A stretch of DNA of 64,000 nucleotides from Neobacillus piezotolerans (GTDB taxonomy: Bacteria; Bacillota; Bacilli; Bacillales; Cytobacillaceae). The translations under genes and the position numbers were made by a program. This document shows, piece by piece, positions 50,588 to 60,628 of this stretch (position 1 is its first letter; the number at the start of each line of letters is the position of its first letter). The stretch is taken from the NCBI RefSeq assembly GCF_003362805.1, contig NZ_QNQT01000002.1, positions 310,001 to 374,000 on the forward strand, written 5' to 3'. The notes beneath the pieces were generated by a model. The model made no database searches and had not been told where the DNA came from. It saw nothing but the letters and a program-made list of their open reading frames with translations.

Positions 50588-51901
50588 ATGAATAGTAACA
50601 TCGCTATATCAATACAAGGTATAAGTAAGAACTTTAAAATATTTAAAGATAAACCTGTTTCATTAAAAGAGAAAATTTTAAAGCTTAGAAGTAATCATTT
50701 TGAGCCTTTTAATGCTGTTAAGAACGTTAGTTTAGATATAAAAAAGGGTGAAACCGTTGGCTTAATTGGTCATAATGGATGTGGAAAAAGTACATTGTTA
50801 AAACTTATTTCTCAAATTTTATATCCAGATCAAGGGATGGTTATAGTAAACGGCAGAATTTCAAGTTTAATTGAATTAGGTGCTGGTTTTCATCCCGATT
50901 TTACAGGACGTGAAAATATTTATATAAATGGTTCGATTTTCGGTCTTTCTAAAAATCAAATTGATGAACGAATTGATGAAATCATACGCTTCTCTGAATT
51001 AGGAAGTTTTATTGAAAACCCTGTACGAACTTATTCTTCAGGGATGTATATGAGATTAGCATTTTCGGTAGCAATTAATGTCGATCCTGAAATTTTATTA
51101 ATTGATGAGATATTGTCTGTCGGCGATTCTAATTTTCAAAAAAAATGTTACAACAAAATTGAAGGATTTAAGAATAGTGGGGTAACAATTATTATTGTTG
51201 CTCATGACCTTGGAACAATCGAAAAAATTTGTGATCGAGTTATTTGGATGGATAAAGGTGTAGTTAGAGAACAGGGTGATCCTGATAGAGTTGTAAATTT
51301 ATATACACAATATATGAATAAAAAGTTTGTGGAGCAAAGACAGGAAGAGCACAAACACAAAGAAGAAAAGAAAAAACAAGCAGATAAGAAACATCAAGAG
51401 GGACAACAGTATCCAAAAGAAGAAATGCAAGTTGAAGAAGAATTGAAAACAAGCCAACAGGTATTTTCAGATGATATACGTTGGGGGAGTAAAGAGGTTG
51501 AAATCACAGGAGCAAGAATTTTAAATAATAAACATGAAAGTACAAATGTAATTTTAGCTGGAGAATCATTAGATATAGAAATTGACTATAAAATTAACCA
51601 ACCTCAAGAAGAATATATTTTTGGAATGGGGTTCTATACAGTAGATAAATATCTAGTTTATGGGAATAATACTCAAATTTCTAAGTTAAAAATAACAGAA
51701 CTTAAAGAAAAGGGAACTGTTAAATTTAAAATAAATGAATGCAATCTTTTGTCCGGTAATTATAAATTAAATGTAGCAATTGTTGATAAGAATCATAGAG
51801 CTTTAGATTTCATTAAATTTTATCAGGACTTTACAGTTATTTCTAACGATAAAGCTGTAGGAGTCCATTCAATTGATCATAAATGGGAAATTATACAATG
51901 A
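50588..51901 (+). CDS. wzt: Polysaccharide ABC exporter ATPase with C-terminal glycan-binding domain (Wzt)
   Basis: A 437-residue ATPase: Walker A GHNGCGKSTLLKL (near residue 60), signature YSSGMYMRLAFSVA, Walker B PEILLIDEIL and the GAGFHPDFTGRENI motif of the O-antigen-export branch. After residue 245 comes a highly charged linker (EEHKHKEEKKKQADKKH), then a beta-rich Wzt-type C-terminal domain (about 295-437). In E. coli O9a and in Geobacillus this domain recognises the modified chain end before export. ATG 50588 lies 2 bp after wzm; the frame extends to 50513 inside wzm. Its end overlaps the methyltransferase gene, which supports a joint role. Confidence 0.92.
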   Translation: MNSNIAISIQGISKNFKIFKDKPVSLKEKILKLRSNHFEPFNAVKNVSLDIKKGETVGLIGHNGCGKSTLLKLISQILYPDQGMVIVNGRISSLIELGAGFHPDFTGRENIYINGSIFGLSKNQIDERIDEIIRFSELGSFIENPVRTYSSGMYMRLAFSVAINVDPEILLIDEILSVGDSNFQKKCYNKIEGFKNSGVTIIIVAHDLGTIEKICDRVIWMDKGVVREQGDPDRVVNLYTQYMNKKFVEQRQEEHKHKEEKKKQADKKHQEGQQYPKEEMQVEEELKTSQQVFSDDIRWGSKEVEITGARILNNKHESTNVILAGESLDIEIDYKINQPQEEYIFGMGFYTVDKYLVYGNNTQISKLKITELKEKGTVKFKINECNLLSGNYKLNVAIVDKNHRALDFIKFYQDFTVISNDKAVGVHSIDHKWEIIQ

Positions 51902-53193
51902 GAGTAGAAGGTGTCAAAGAGTCAATGAATAATCAATTTAAAAGCATTGAACAGGAAGTAATATACAAGAAAATGGTGGAATTTCTAAAAAAGAATGGAC
52001 AAAACGAAATTTTACCTATAGAAGCCACTTTAAATGATTCAAGGGATTTAAGTCAATATATTCATGACATGGATGCAACTAAGAATAATGAAGCACACAG
52101 ATTCTTACACTCCCATAGAAAAGTAATAGGACCCATTATAGTATTTTCAAAAAAAGTAGTAAGAAAATTATTGAAGTGGTATATAAATCCTATAACACAA
52201 CAACAAACAACATTTAATAATGCAACAACATCAGCTATGGTGAAAACGTCCGAGTTAGTAACAAAAATAAAAGATGATGTAAGTACTGTTAATGCAAAAT
52301 GTGACAATACTATACAAAGTATTAGTGAAATTAATGAAAAATTAAAAGTTACTGAAGAGAATATTGAACAATTACAGGATACTATTACTTCAAAACTTCA
52401 AATAGAATTACAGCAATTGCTATATCAAAATCAAGAGCTTCTTTTAAGACTAACAAGTATGGAAGAAAAAAACTCTAGTCTTTTAAATAATATAGAGATT
52501 GGTTCTTCTAGTGGAGATGATTTTTTTAATAAAAAAACATTTGGGCAGTCCGGTGAAGATAGCATCTTGGCTTACATTATATACGTATTAGGAGTACCTT
52601 TTGAACAGTTAAGGTATATTGATTTAGGCGCAAATCACGCTAAGGAGCTAAGTAATACCTATTACTTTTATAATAGAGGATCGAAAGGGGTATTAGTAGA
52701 GGCAAATCCAAAGTTGATTTCAGAACTTAAGTTTTATCGAAATAAAGATATTGTTTTAAATAATGTAGTTGATATTGTTGATGATAAGGATGTTGATTTC
52801 TATATCTTAAGTGGTGATGGTTTAAGTACACCTGATTATGAATCAGCTAAAAGCTTTTGCGAAATAAATCCTAATATTAAAATTGTTGATAAAAAAAATA
52901 TAACAACTATTACTTACAATACAATAGTTAAACAATATTTAGGTGTTGCTCCTACAATTTTGTCTATTGATATAGAAGGAAAAGAAATGGAGATATTACA
53001 ATCAATTGATTTTGAAAACTATCGTCCCTTATTAATTGTAATTGAAATGGTAAATTATGATACAAAGTTAAATTATAAAACCAAAAACAAAGAAATTGTC
53101 AAATTCATGGATAGTAAAAACTATGATGAATATGCATTTACAGGTATTAATTCCATCTTTATAGATAAAGAATTTTTGGAACAAAGGAGTTAA
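51898..53193 (+). CDS. FkbM-family methyltransferase with coiled-coil stalk
   Basis: A 431-residue protein. Residues ~90-195 are a predicted coiled coil (VKTSELVTKIKDDVSTVNAK; INEKLKVTEENIEQLQDTIT). Residues ~205-430 are an FkbM S-adenosylmethionine-dependent methyltransferase: KTFGQSGEDSILAYI, IDLGANHAKELSNTYYFYNR, GVLVEANPKL and SIDIEGKEMEIL. ATG 51898 overlaps the wzt stop (ATGA); an in-frame ATG at 51883 also lies in wzt. Coupling to wzt and the stalk suggest chain-end methylation, analogous in plan to WbdD or WsaE. That function is inference. Confidence 0.85.
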   Translation: MRVEGVKESMNNQFKSIEQEVIYKKMVEFLKKNGQNEILPIEATLNDSRDLSQYIHDMDATKNNEAHRFLHSHRKVIGPIIVFSKKVVRKLLKWYINPITQQQTTFNNATTSAMVKTSELVTKIKDDVSTVNAKCDNTIQSISEINEKLKVTEENIEQLQDTITSKLQIELQQLLYQNQELLLRLTSMEEKNSSLLNNIEIGSSSGDDFFNKKTFGQSGEDSILAYIIYVLGVPFEQLRYIDLGANHAKELSNTYYFYNRGSKGVLVEANPKLISELKFYRNKDIVLNNVVDIVDDKDVDFYILSGDGLSTPDYESAKSFCEINPNIKIVDKKNITTITYNTIVKQYLGVAPTILSIDIEGKEMEILQSIDFENYRPLLIVIEMVNYDTKLNYKTKNKEIVKFMDSKNYDEYAFTGINSIFIDKEFLEQRS

Positions 53194-53201
53194 CCAGAAC
53201 A

Positions 53202-55715
53202 ATGAATATAGCGATCGATGTTTTGGCAATACTTGGAGCAGGATCAAAAAATAGAGGCATTGGTAATTATACAACAAGTCAACTAAAGGCATTATTTAAT
53301 CAAGACAAAGAGAATAAATATTTCTTATTAAATTTTTATGAAAATATTTCTTTAAAAGAAATTCTAGATTATCCGGATAATGTATCTGAGTATTATTTTT
53401 ATCTTGGGAAAAATGAATATATTGGAAAAGAAGAGGGTTTCAAAAAGATATTTGAAAATATTGTGAAGAACTTTCTTGAAACCAATCGTATTGATTTATT
53501 CTATTTTACATCTCCTTTTGATCCAACAGTATCTTATGATATAAGTTGGTTTAATAATGTGAGGACAGTTGCCACCTTGTGGGATATTATTCCTTATATC
53601 TTTAAGAAAAAATACCTCTCTGATAAGACAACATATGAAAATTATATGAAGTCTATTAGTTTTTTGGAGAATGTAGACAAATTATTAGCCATTTCTAATA
53701 GTGCAAAAGAAGATATGATTCAAAATTTTAAAATAAATCCAGAAAAAATTGATGTGATTTATGCTGGAACAGATAATGATTTTAGAAAAATAAATATTTC
53801 TTTTGAAGAGGCTTTAGATTTTAAGAAGACTTATAATATAAAAGATAAATTTATTATGTGCACAGGTGGAGATGATGAACGCAAAAATATCGAAAGCCTA
53901 ATTGTGGCATATTCAAAAATGCCAAAAGAATTGATAGACGAATTTCAATTAGTTGTAGCGTGTAAGTTAAGTCAACACTCCGAAACACATTACTATGAGG
54001 TAGCCAAAAAAAATAATGTATTAGAACGAGTAATTTTAACAAATTTTGTACCATTAGATCATTTGGTAACGTTATATAATCTTGCTCATATTGTTGCGTT
54101 TCCTTCAAAATATGAAGGTTTTGGGTTACCAGTTATAGAAGCAATGGCTTGTGGTACACCTGTACTTACGTCAAATAATTCGAGTTTAGGAGAAATAGCA
54201 ATGGATGCAGCCTTTTTAGTTGATCCATTTGATGTAAATGATATTTCTAGAGGGTTAGTAAATATATTAACGGAAGTTAATTTAAATAAACTTATAAATC
54301 GCGGTTTCGAACGTATAAAAATGTTTACTTGGGATAAAGTAGCTCAAAGTACATTAGATGGAATTGAAAAAATTGAGTCTAAAATTAAAGTTCAAAAAAA
54401 ACTCAAAAAAAAGATTGCATTTTTTACCCCTTTGCCTCCTTTACAATCAGGCATTTCAGATTATAGTGTAGATGTTTTAAATAAATTATCAAAATACTTT
54501 ACTATTGATGTGTTTATTGACAAAGGATACACTCCGGATAATCTATATAATAATAAAATTTCCGTTTATACACATAATTTTTTCGAATCTAAACAGAGTG
54601 AATATGATGAGATAATTTATCAAATGGGGAATAGCTCATACCATGCTTATATGTTGGAATATGTAAAGAGAAATCCAGGTATTCTTGTTTTACATGACTA
54701 TAATCTACATGGATTATTGCATTTTGTGGCTCAAAAAGAAAAAAACTTAGATTTATATAAGCAATTCCTATATGAAGACTATGATATAAACTATATAGAC
54801 GAATATATAAATAAACTCCTAAATGGAACGAGTGGTATTCAGGAATATGAAATACCAACTAATGGCGCATTGGTAAACTATTCTAAAAAAGTAATAGTGC
54901 ATAGTGATTATTCTAAAAAACAACTTTTATTAAATAATATAAATAGGAATGTTAGGAAAATTCATCACTATGCGGAAATTGAGGAAGATGTTGATAAAGA
55001 TGAAAAATGTAGTAATTTAAATTTTGAAGAGAGTAAATTGATTTTATCAGCATTTGGTCATATTCATGAAACTAAGCGCATTATGCCCATTTTAAAAGCA
55101 TTTAAAAATTTAACTATTAAATATAATAATATTCAATTAAATTTAGTTGGTAAGCCTGATGTAAATATTGAAAATGAAATAACTCAATTTATCTCTTCAA
55201 ATAATTTGAGTTCAAAAGTAACTGTTACAGGATATATAGGATTGGATGAGTTTGAAGGTTATATAGATATTTCAGATATATGCTTGAATTTAAGATATCC
55301 ATATAATGGGGAGACTTCAGGTAGTTTAATGAGAATTTTGGCGAAAGGCAAGTGCACTATTGTAAATAACATTGGTAGTTTTTCAGAAGTTCCGGATGAA
55401 TGCTGCTTAAAATTGGAATCACCCGAATTCCTAACTCAACAAGATGAAATTGATTTAATTTATAATAGTATTGAGTCATTAATCTTAAATCCTAATAAGA
55501 TTATTACTATTGGGGATAATGCAAGACAATATGCTAAAGAAAATTTAGACATAGATAAGATCGTATTGCAGTATGTAGATTTTATTAATTATACCCTTAT
55601 AAATACTTTAAACGCATCATTATTAAATGAAATTAGTGAATTTATTTTAAAAAGTTCAGGACCTGATTTAAAAGAAATTCATAAGGTAGCCCAAACTTTA
55701 TCATATCTAAAATAA
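53202..55715 (+). CDS. Bifunctional glycosyltransferase, two GT4 domains
   Basis: An 837-residue fusion of two family-4 glycosyltransferases. Domain 1 (1-400) starts MNIAIDVLAILGAGSKNRGI and has the donor-binding motif FPSKYEGFGLPVIEAMACG. Domain 2 (about 405-837) starts KKIAFFTPLPPLQSGISDYS and has a GT4 C-terminal motif RYPYNGETSGSLMRILAKG. Tandem GT4 proteins such as WbdA act as processive polymerases that make the repeat unit in ABC-dependent systems, so this may be the chain polymerase using GDP-Man or GDP-Rha. AAAGGAG precedes ATG 53202, 8 bp after the methyltransferase gene. Confidence 0.9.
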   Translation: MNIAIDVLAILGAGSKNRGIGNYTTSQLKALFNQDKENKYFLLNFYENISLKEILDYPDNVSEYYFYLGKNEYIGKEEGFKKIFENIVKNFLETNRIDLFYFTSPFDPTVSYDISWFNNVRTVATLWDIIPYIFKKKYLSDKTTYENYMKSISFLENVDKLLAISNSAKEDMIQNFKINPEKIDVIYAGTDNDFRKINISFEEALDFKKTYNIKDKFIMCTGGDDERKNIESLIVAYSKMPKELIDEFQLVVACKLSQHSETHYYEVAKKNNVLERVILTNFVPLDHLVTLYNLAHIVAFPSKYEGFGLPVIEAMACGTPVLTSNNSSLGEIAMDAAFLVDPFDVNDISRGLVNILTEVNLNKLINRGFERIKMFTWDKVAQSTLDGIEKIESKIKVQKKLKKKIAFFTPLPPLQSGISDYSVDVLNKLSKYFTIDVFIDKGYTPDNLYNNKISVYTHNFFESKQSEYDEIIYQMGNSSYHAYMLEYVKRNPGILVLHDYNLHGLLHFVAQKEKNLDLYKQFLYEDYDINYIDEYINKLLNGTSGIQEYEIPTNGALVNYSKKVIVHSDYSKKQLLLNNINRNVRKIHHYAEIEEDVDKDEKCSNLNFEESKLILSAFGHIHETKRIMPILKAFKNLTIKYNNIQLNLVGKPDVNIENEITQFISSNNLSSKVTVTGYIGLDEFEGYIDISDICLNLRYPYNGETSGSLMRILAKGKCTIVNNIGSFSEVPDECCLKLESPEFLTQQDEIDLIYNSIESLILNPNKIITIGDNARQYAKENLDIDKIVLQYVDFINYTLINTLNASLLNEISEFILKSSGPDLKEIHKVAQTLSYLK

Positions 55716-55764
55716 TTAATTAAGCAAATTGATGAAGAAATAAATATTAAAGAGTTGATTTAAA

Positions 55765-58347
55765 TTGCAAAAAAAAGTTTTACCAATATCCATTATTTTA
55801 TATTTAATTTCTTTTTGTTCTGGAAGGTTTGTCCTGATTGATACTAAGGAATTAAAATTAGAGAAAGTTGAATTAATTATACCAGTATTACTTGATTTAT
55901 CATTTGCAGTTCTGGTTTTATTTATTAGTTTCTTTATTTTCAAGAAAACTAAAATAATTGCAAGTGTTTTCCTGCTAGTCATAAATATATTCCATATCTC
56001 TAATATGGAATATATTTATGCTTTAAATGGAGTTATTAATATAAATGATATACATTATCTTCAAGATACGGAGTTTATTAAAGGAAGCCTTTCTTTAAAT
56101 TTTCTGATGTATACTTTAATTTTATTTTTAGCTTCAATTTTATTTTTTGTAACATTACATTATTTAAGTAAAAATCAACATTGTAGATATCCCAGTAATA
56201 AGTATTTACTAATTACACTAGTCAGCTTTTGGGGTTTACAATTTGTCTCAACGACATCAAGTTGGGAGAAAAGTAATTTTATTTTACTATCTATAATGAA
56301 TAGCTTTAATAAGCAAATTTCTTTATCTGCCGATGCATCCATTGATTATAAAAAAATTTATGATGACTTTTATTCATATAATAAGGTAGTTGATGGGCAA
56401 CAGATTCCACTAGGAAAAGAATATTCATCGAAAGAAAACGTTCTATTGGTAGTGCTTGAGGGGATTCCAGGTGCGTATCTTGAAGAAGTTCAAAAGAAAA
56501 ATGGATTTGACTATGATACAAAAATTAATAGTTTTGAAAAAATCTATAATCATTCTGTTGTAATACCTAATCTTATTACTCATAATAATCAAACAATAAG
56601 AGGTCTGTATACTATTCTTAGCGGAAAATATCCAAAATTAGATGCATCTACTCCAAAAGCTACAGAATACTCTCAATCCGAAAATAAGGATGATATGCTC
56701 CCAAGTATCTTGAGGAAACAAGGTTATAATACAGTATTCTTACAGGCTGCTCCACTTGAATTTATGTCTAAGGAACAGTTTGCAATGGATGCAGGATTTA
56801 ATACAATTTTAGGTGAGGATAATTTTAAATACCAATATATAGAATTTGGTTGGGGTATAGATGATAAGGCTTTTTTTGAACAATCTTTTGAATATCTTAA
56901 TGAATTAAACAATCGAGAAAAGCCATGGTTTACTACCATGTTAACTGTAGGTACACATCATCCGTACGCATTTCCTCCAGAACTAGAAAAAGAATTTCCA
57001 GGCCCTAAGGAGGCTGCTGTTAAATATTTGGATGATTCTTTAAGTAGTTTTTTAGATTCTCTTGAAAAGTCAGGTATAACTGAAGATACTTTAATATTAT
57101 TTACTTCTGATGAGTCACATGGTGTAAATGGTCAACCTTTAGGCTCAAATTGGGGTTTTCTGTTAGCATATGATCCTAATATTGATGGACCTATCATAAA
57201 TAAAGGAGTATATGGGCAAATCGATATATTGCCATCAATATTAGATTATCTTGGTCTTTCTTCTGAATTGAATGGAAGAAGTATTTTTAGGAATTATGAA
57301 CAAGAAAGACCAATAATGTTCTCAACTCATTATGATGGAAAGATTTATTATATAAAAAATAAAGGTATTGTTTATCAAGTTAATAGTCATGGAGATTTAA
57401 CTCAAATTAATTATAAAAATAATTTGTTTGAGGGAGATTATCAGATTGAGGAGATAAAAAATTATAAGTTACGAGATAAAATAATGAGTTATGCTACTGC
57501 TTTAAACAACGAACTCTCTAGAAACTATTCAATGGATAAAATTGCTTTGCAAAAAAGTAAAAAAATTCCCTTAGAAAATAGTAAAAAACTTTTAATTTCT
57601 AGCGGCCAATATTTGACATTACCTGAAGATAGTATGGTGAATATTAGCTTTGACTATAAAATAGACGATTATAGTATGGTAAATTCATTAGTATTTGATT
57701 TAACTCTAAATGGAGAGGAAAGATTGTCTACTATTAAAAGATCTAAAGAATTTGAACATGTTGAACATGAATTTTATAATAATAAAAAAGTTGAAAAGTT
57801 TTCATTTGATCTTTTTATAACACCATATTTAAAAGGTAATGAAAACACTAATATTAAAATAACGAATTTAGAGATAAGCTTTAATAATAACTCAAATGAG
57901 AAACTTGTGAGTGATTTTAAAAAAGTGGCTAATTTGAGTTTGAATTCAAATATACTTCCTTATTTTTCATTTGCCAGTTCGGCATACCCTACTTCTAATG
58001 GGAATGTACAAATAAAAAAAATACAAAATAACAGTTTTTTAATGTTTGGACCTTATATGACTATAGGCAGTGGAAAATATTATGCAGAAGTTACATTAAG
58101 TAATTTTAAAAGCTTATCTGCTGATGATTTTTCTCTAATTTTAGATGTTGTTTCTAATTTAGGGGAAAATACGATTGGAGAAAAGGAATACTCTTTCAGG
58201 GAATACGATTTAAAAAAAGAGAAAATAAAACTAACAATTCCTTTTGAAATACAACACCCTTCAACTAATGATCTAGAAATTAGACTTAGAGGAAATAGTA
58301 TAAGCGGGATGATAATTGAAGATGTTAGAATTTTAGAGGTAAATTAG
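55765..58347 (+). CDS. LTA-synthase-like membrane sulfatase/phosphoglycerol transferase
   Basis: An 860-residue protein: about five N-terminal membrane helices (1-180), then an extracellular alkaline-phosphatase/sulfatase fold (about 220-550) and a beta-rich C-terminal part (600-860). Landmarks of the LtaS family are VLLVVLEGIPGAYLEEV, the nucleophile region HNNQTIRGLYTILSGKYP, TVGTHHPYAFP and the metal site FTSDESHG, which is altered from the usual DHxG. It probably transfers phosphoglycerol or a similar group to a glycan outside the membrane; a hydrolase role is possible. The start is TTG 55765 with a weak AAAGAG site. It is an unusual member of an S-layer glycan cluster. Confidence 0.8.
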   Translation: MQKKVLPISIILYLISFCSGRFVLIDTKELKLEKVELIIPVLLDLSFAVLVLFISFFIFKKTKIIASVFLLVINIFHISNMEYIYALNGVININDIHYLQDTEFIKGSLSLNFLMYTLILFLASILFFVTLHYLSKNQHCRYPSNKYLLITLVSFWGLQFVSTTSSWEKSNFILLSIMNSFNKQISLSADASIDYKKIYDDFYSYNKVVDGQQIPLGKEYSSKENVLLVVLEGIPGAYLEEVQKKNGFDYDTKINSFEKIYNHSVVIPNLITHNNQTIRGLYTILSGKYPKLDASTPKATEYSQSENKDDMLPSILRKQGYNTVFLQAAPLEFMSKEQFAMDAGFNTILGEDNFKYQYIEFGWGIDDKAFFEQSFEYLNELNNREKPWFTTMLTVGTHHPYAFPPELEKEFPGPKEAAVKYLDDSLSSFLDSLEKSGITEDTLILFTSDESHGVNGQPLGSNWGFLLAYDPNIDGPIINKGVYGQIDILPSILDYLGLSSELNGRSIFRNYEQERPIMFSTHYDGKIYYIKNKGIVYQVNSHGDLTQINYKNNLFEGDYQIEEIKNYKLRDKIMSYATALNNELSRNYSMDKIALQKSKKIPLENSKKLLISSGQYLTLPEDSMVNISFDYKIDDYSMVNSLVFDLTLNGEERLSTIKRSKEFEHVEHEFYNNKKVEKFSFDLFITPYLKGNENTNIKITNLEISFNNNSNEKLVSDFKKVANLSLNSNILPYFSFASSAYPTSNGNVQIKKIQNNSFLMFGPYMTIGSGKYYAEVTLSNFKSLSADDFSLILDVVSNLGENTIGEKEYSFREYDLKKEKIKLTIPFEIQHPSTNDLEIRLRGNSISGMIIEDVRILEVN

Positions 58348-58425
58348 ACTTTTTCCAGATAAATCTGTACTTAAAATGGTATGGATTCTAATTTTGTATT
58401 TAATTAAGAATAGGAGAAAGTTTGA

Positions 58426-59535
58426 ATGATAAGAGTAGCACTAGATTCTCAACCATTATTAGGGGAAAAGACAGGGATTGGCCAATATGTAGATAATTTA
58501 ACTAATGTTTTAAAGAGAAATAGAGAAGAGATAGAAATTAAATATTGGTTTAACCAAATTTTGAAAAAAAAGCACTCTACTCTAAACATTGATCAGTTTG
58601 ATATAATCAATTCTAGCTATCCATATAAAGTTATTAGAAGATTACAAGGTCCGGATTTACTCCATAGTTATCCTATTGACATAGGAGATAAATTTGATCT
58701 CTTTCATGGAACAAACTTTATTGGGTATAATACAAATAAATCGAAAATGGTTTTAACAATACATGATTTAGCTTTTCTTCGTTATCCAGAAGTGGCAGAT
58801 TATATAACTTATCGTCATCATACAAGATGGCTTCCATACTCGATTAAAAAGGCAGATCATATTATAGCGGTTTCTAATCAAACCAAGAAGGATATCATAG
58901 ATTATTATAAAGTTCCTGAATATAAAATATCTGTAGTCCATCTTGCGGCTAATCATACGGTAGCTAGTGTAGAAACTCATAGCTTTAATCTCCCTGAACA
59001 ATATATATTATTTGTAGGGACATTAGAACCAAGAAAAAATATTCCTTTTATTATTAGAGGATTTGCATTAGCAAAAAGGAAATATAGTTTCAATCATAAG
59101 TTGGTGTTAGTTGGGAAAAAAGGCTGGAAATATGAAGAGATTTTTAAGACTATTGACGATTTAAAACTCAATGATGAAATCATATTTCTAGGATTTGTAA
59201 CTGACCAAGAATTATCCGTTATTTATAAAAAAGCTTCTCTATTTTTATTTCCATCTTTATATGAGGGGTTTGGTATGCCTATTTTAGAAGCCATGAGACA
59301 TGGTGTACCAGTAATAACGTCTAATCTTTCATCTATGCCAGAAATCGTGGGTGATTCAGCGATAAAAATATCTCCCAATCACCTGGATGAATTAGTTGAG
59401 TCAATTGGCGTTTTAATTGAGAACGTGGAGATTCATACTAATTATTCAAAAAAAGGGTTGAAACAATCAAAATTATTTTCTTGGGAAAGAGTGGGGAAAG
59501 AAACACTGGATGTTTATAAAAAAGTATTATCCTAA
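58426..59535 (+). CDS. GT4 glycosyltransferase
   Basis: A 369-residue cytoplasmic GT-B enzyme. The N-terminal half has the acceptor-side pattern IRVALDSQPLLGEKTGIGQY and HDLAFLRYPE; the C-terminal half has LFVGTLEPRKNIPFIIRGF and FPSLYEGFGMPILEAMRHG with the EX7E donor-binding pair. It resembles mannosyltransferases of O-antigen systems (WbdB/MtfB-like), so GDP-mannose or GDP-rhamnose is a reasonable donor, but linkage cannot be inferred. AGGAGAAAG precedes ATG 58426. It is followed by an overlapping GT4 gene. Confidence 0.9.
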   Translation: MIRVALDSQPLLGEKTGIGQYVDNLTNVLKRNREEIEIKYWFNQILKKKHSTLNIDQFDIINSSYPYKVIRRLQGPDLLHSYPIDIGDKFDLFHGTNFIGYNTNKSKMVLTIHDLAFLRYPEVADYITYRHHTRWLPYSIKKADHIIAVSNQTKKDIIDYYKVPEYKISVVHLAANHTVASVETHSFNLPEQYILFVGTLEPRKNIPFIIRGFALAKRKYSFNHKLVLVGKKGWKYEEIFKTIDDLKLNDEIIFLGFVTDQELSVIYKKASLFLFPSLYEGFGMPILEAMRHGVPVITSNLSSMPEIVGDSAIKISPNHLDELVESIGVLIENVEIHTNYSKKGLKQSKLFSWERVGKETLDVYKKVLS

Positions 59536-60628
59536 GAAGAAAGTTATTTATATCAATGGACGCTTTTTAACACAAACCATTACTGGGGTACAGCGATATG
59601 CGTTAGAAATTGTCAAAATCATTGACCGTTTTATTTCAAAAGGAATTATTGATAAAGAAAAATACGAGTTTATTTTGTTAATTCAAAGGAGAAACCAACA
59701 CTCGTTGGAGTTAAATAATATTCAGATACAAAAGATAGGTAATTTAAAAGGGCAATTATGGGAGCAACTCGAGCTCCCATTTTTTTCGTCGGGTTATTTG
59801 CTAGTTAATTTATGTAATACAGCTCCTGTTTTAAAAACTAATCAGGTATTAACTATTCATGATGCTGCAGCTTCAGCGAACAAGGAGAATTTTTCATTAT
59901 TTTTTAGAATTTGGTACCAACTTCTACATCGTATCTTACCTTTTCGAACAAAACGAATCTTGACCGTATCTAATTTTTCCAAAAATGAATTATTAAAATA
60001 TTATCCTATTCAAAAAGATAAAATGAATGTAGTTTATCTAGGAATTGAACATATGAATGATGTTCAACTGGATAATAAAATACTTTGTCAGTACGATTTA
60101 TTGAGCACAAAATATATATTAGCAGTAAGTAGTATAAATCCAAATAAAAATTTCAATGGAATTATAGAAGCATTAAAATACATCAAGAGTGAAGAAGTTC
60201 AAATTGTAATAGTTGGCCACAGGGATAACCCCATTTACAAAGAGGCTGATATTCCACCTTCTACAAAAATTAAATTTGTAGGATATGTAACTGATGAAGA
60301 GTTAAAAGCTTTGTATAAAAACGCTAGTTGTTTTGTTTTTCCTTCATTTTATGAAGGATTTGGCTTACCTCCATTAGAAGCAATGTCTAGTGGTTGTCCT
60401 GTAATTGCTTCTAATCGTGCTTCATTACCAGAGGTTTTGGGTGATTCTGCTCTTTTTTGTGATCCTGAAAATCCAAGGGACATAGCGGAAAAAATAGAAA
60501 TTTTGCTTAATAACCATAATATTAGAGCAGTATACCAGCAAAGAGGTCTAGAGAAATCAAGACAATATTCTTGGGAACGCTGTGGAAAAGAACTAATTGA
60601 GGTGATAACGGAGGTAATCGATTTATGA
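59510..60628 (+). CDS. GT4 glycosyltransferase
   Basis: A 372-residue GT-B enzyme: [20 protein letters not shown] at the N-terminus, the [16 protein letters not shown] region, [19 protein letters not shown] and [19 protein letters not shown] with the EX7E pair. It overlaps the preceding gene by 26 bp; GGGGAAAG lies 11 bases before ATG 59510, and no later start fits the conserved N-terminus. It resembles WbcX/WbpY-type mannosyl- or rhamnosyltransferases. Donor and linkage are unknown. Confidence 0.9.
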   Translation: MFIKKYYPKKKVIYINGRFLTQTITGVQRYALEIVKIIDRFISKGIIDKEKYEFILLIQRRNQHSLELNNIQIQKIGNLKGQLWEQLELPFFSSGYLLVNLCNTAPVLKTNQVLTIHDAAASANKENFSLFFRIWYQLLHRILPFRTKRILTVSNFSKNELLKYYPIQKDKMNVVYLGIEHMNDVQLDNKILCQYDLLSTKYILAVSSINPNKNFNGIIEALKYIKSEEVQIVIVGHRDNPIYKEADIPPSTKIKFVGYVTDEELKALYKNASCFVFPSFYEGFGLPPLEAMSSGCPVIASNRASLPEVLGDSALFCDPENPRDIAEKIEILLNNHNIRAVYQQRGLEKSRQYSWERCGKELIEVITEVIDL

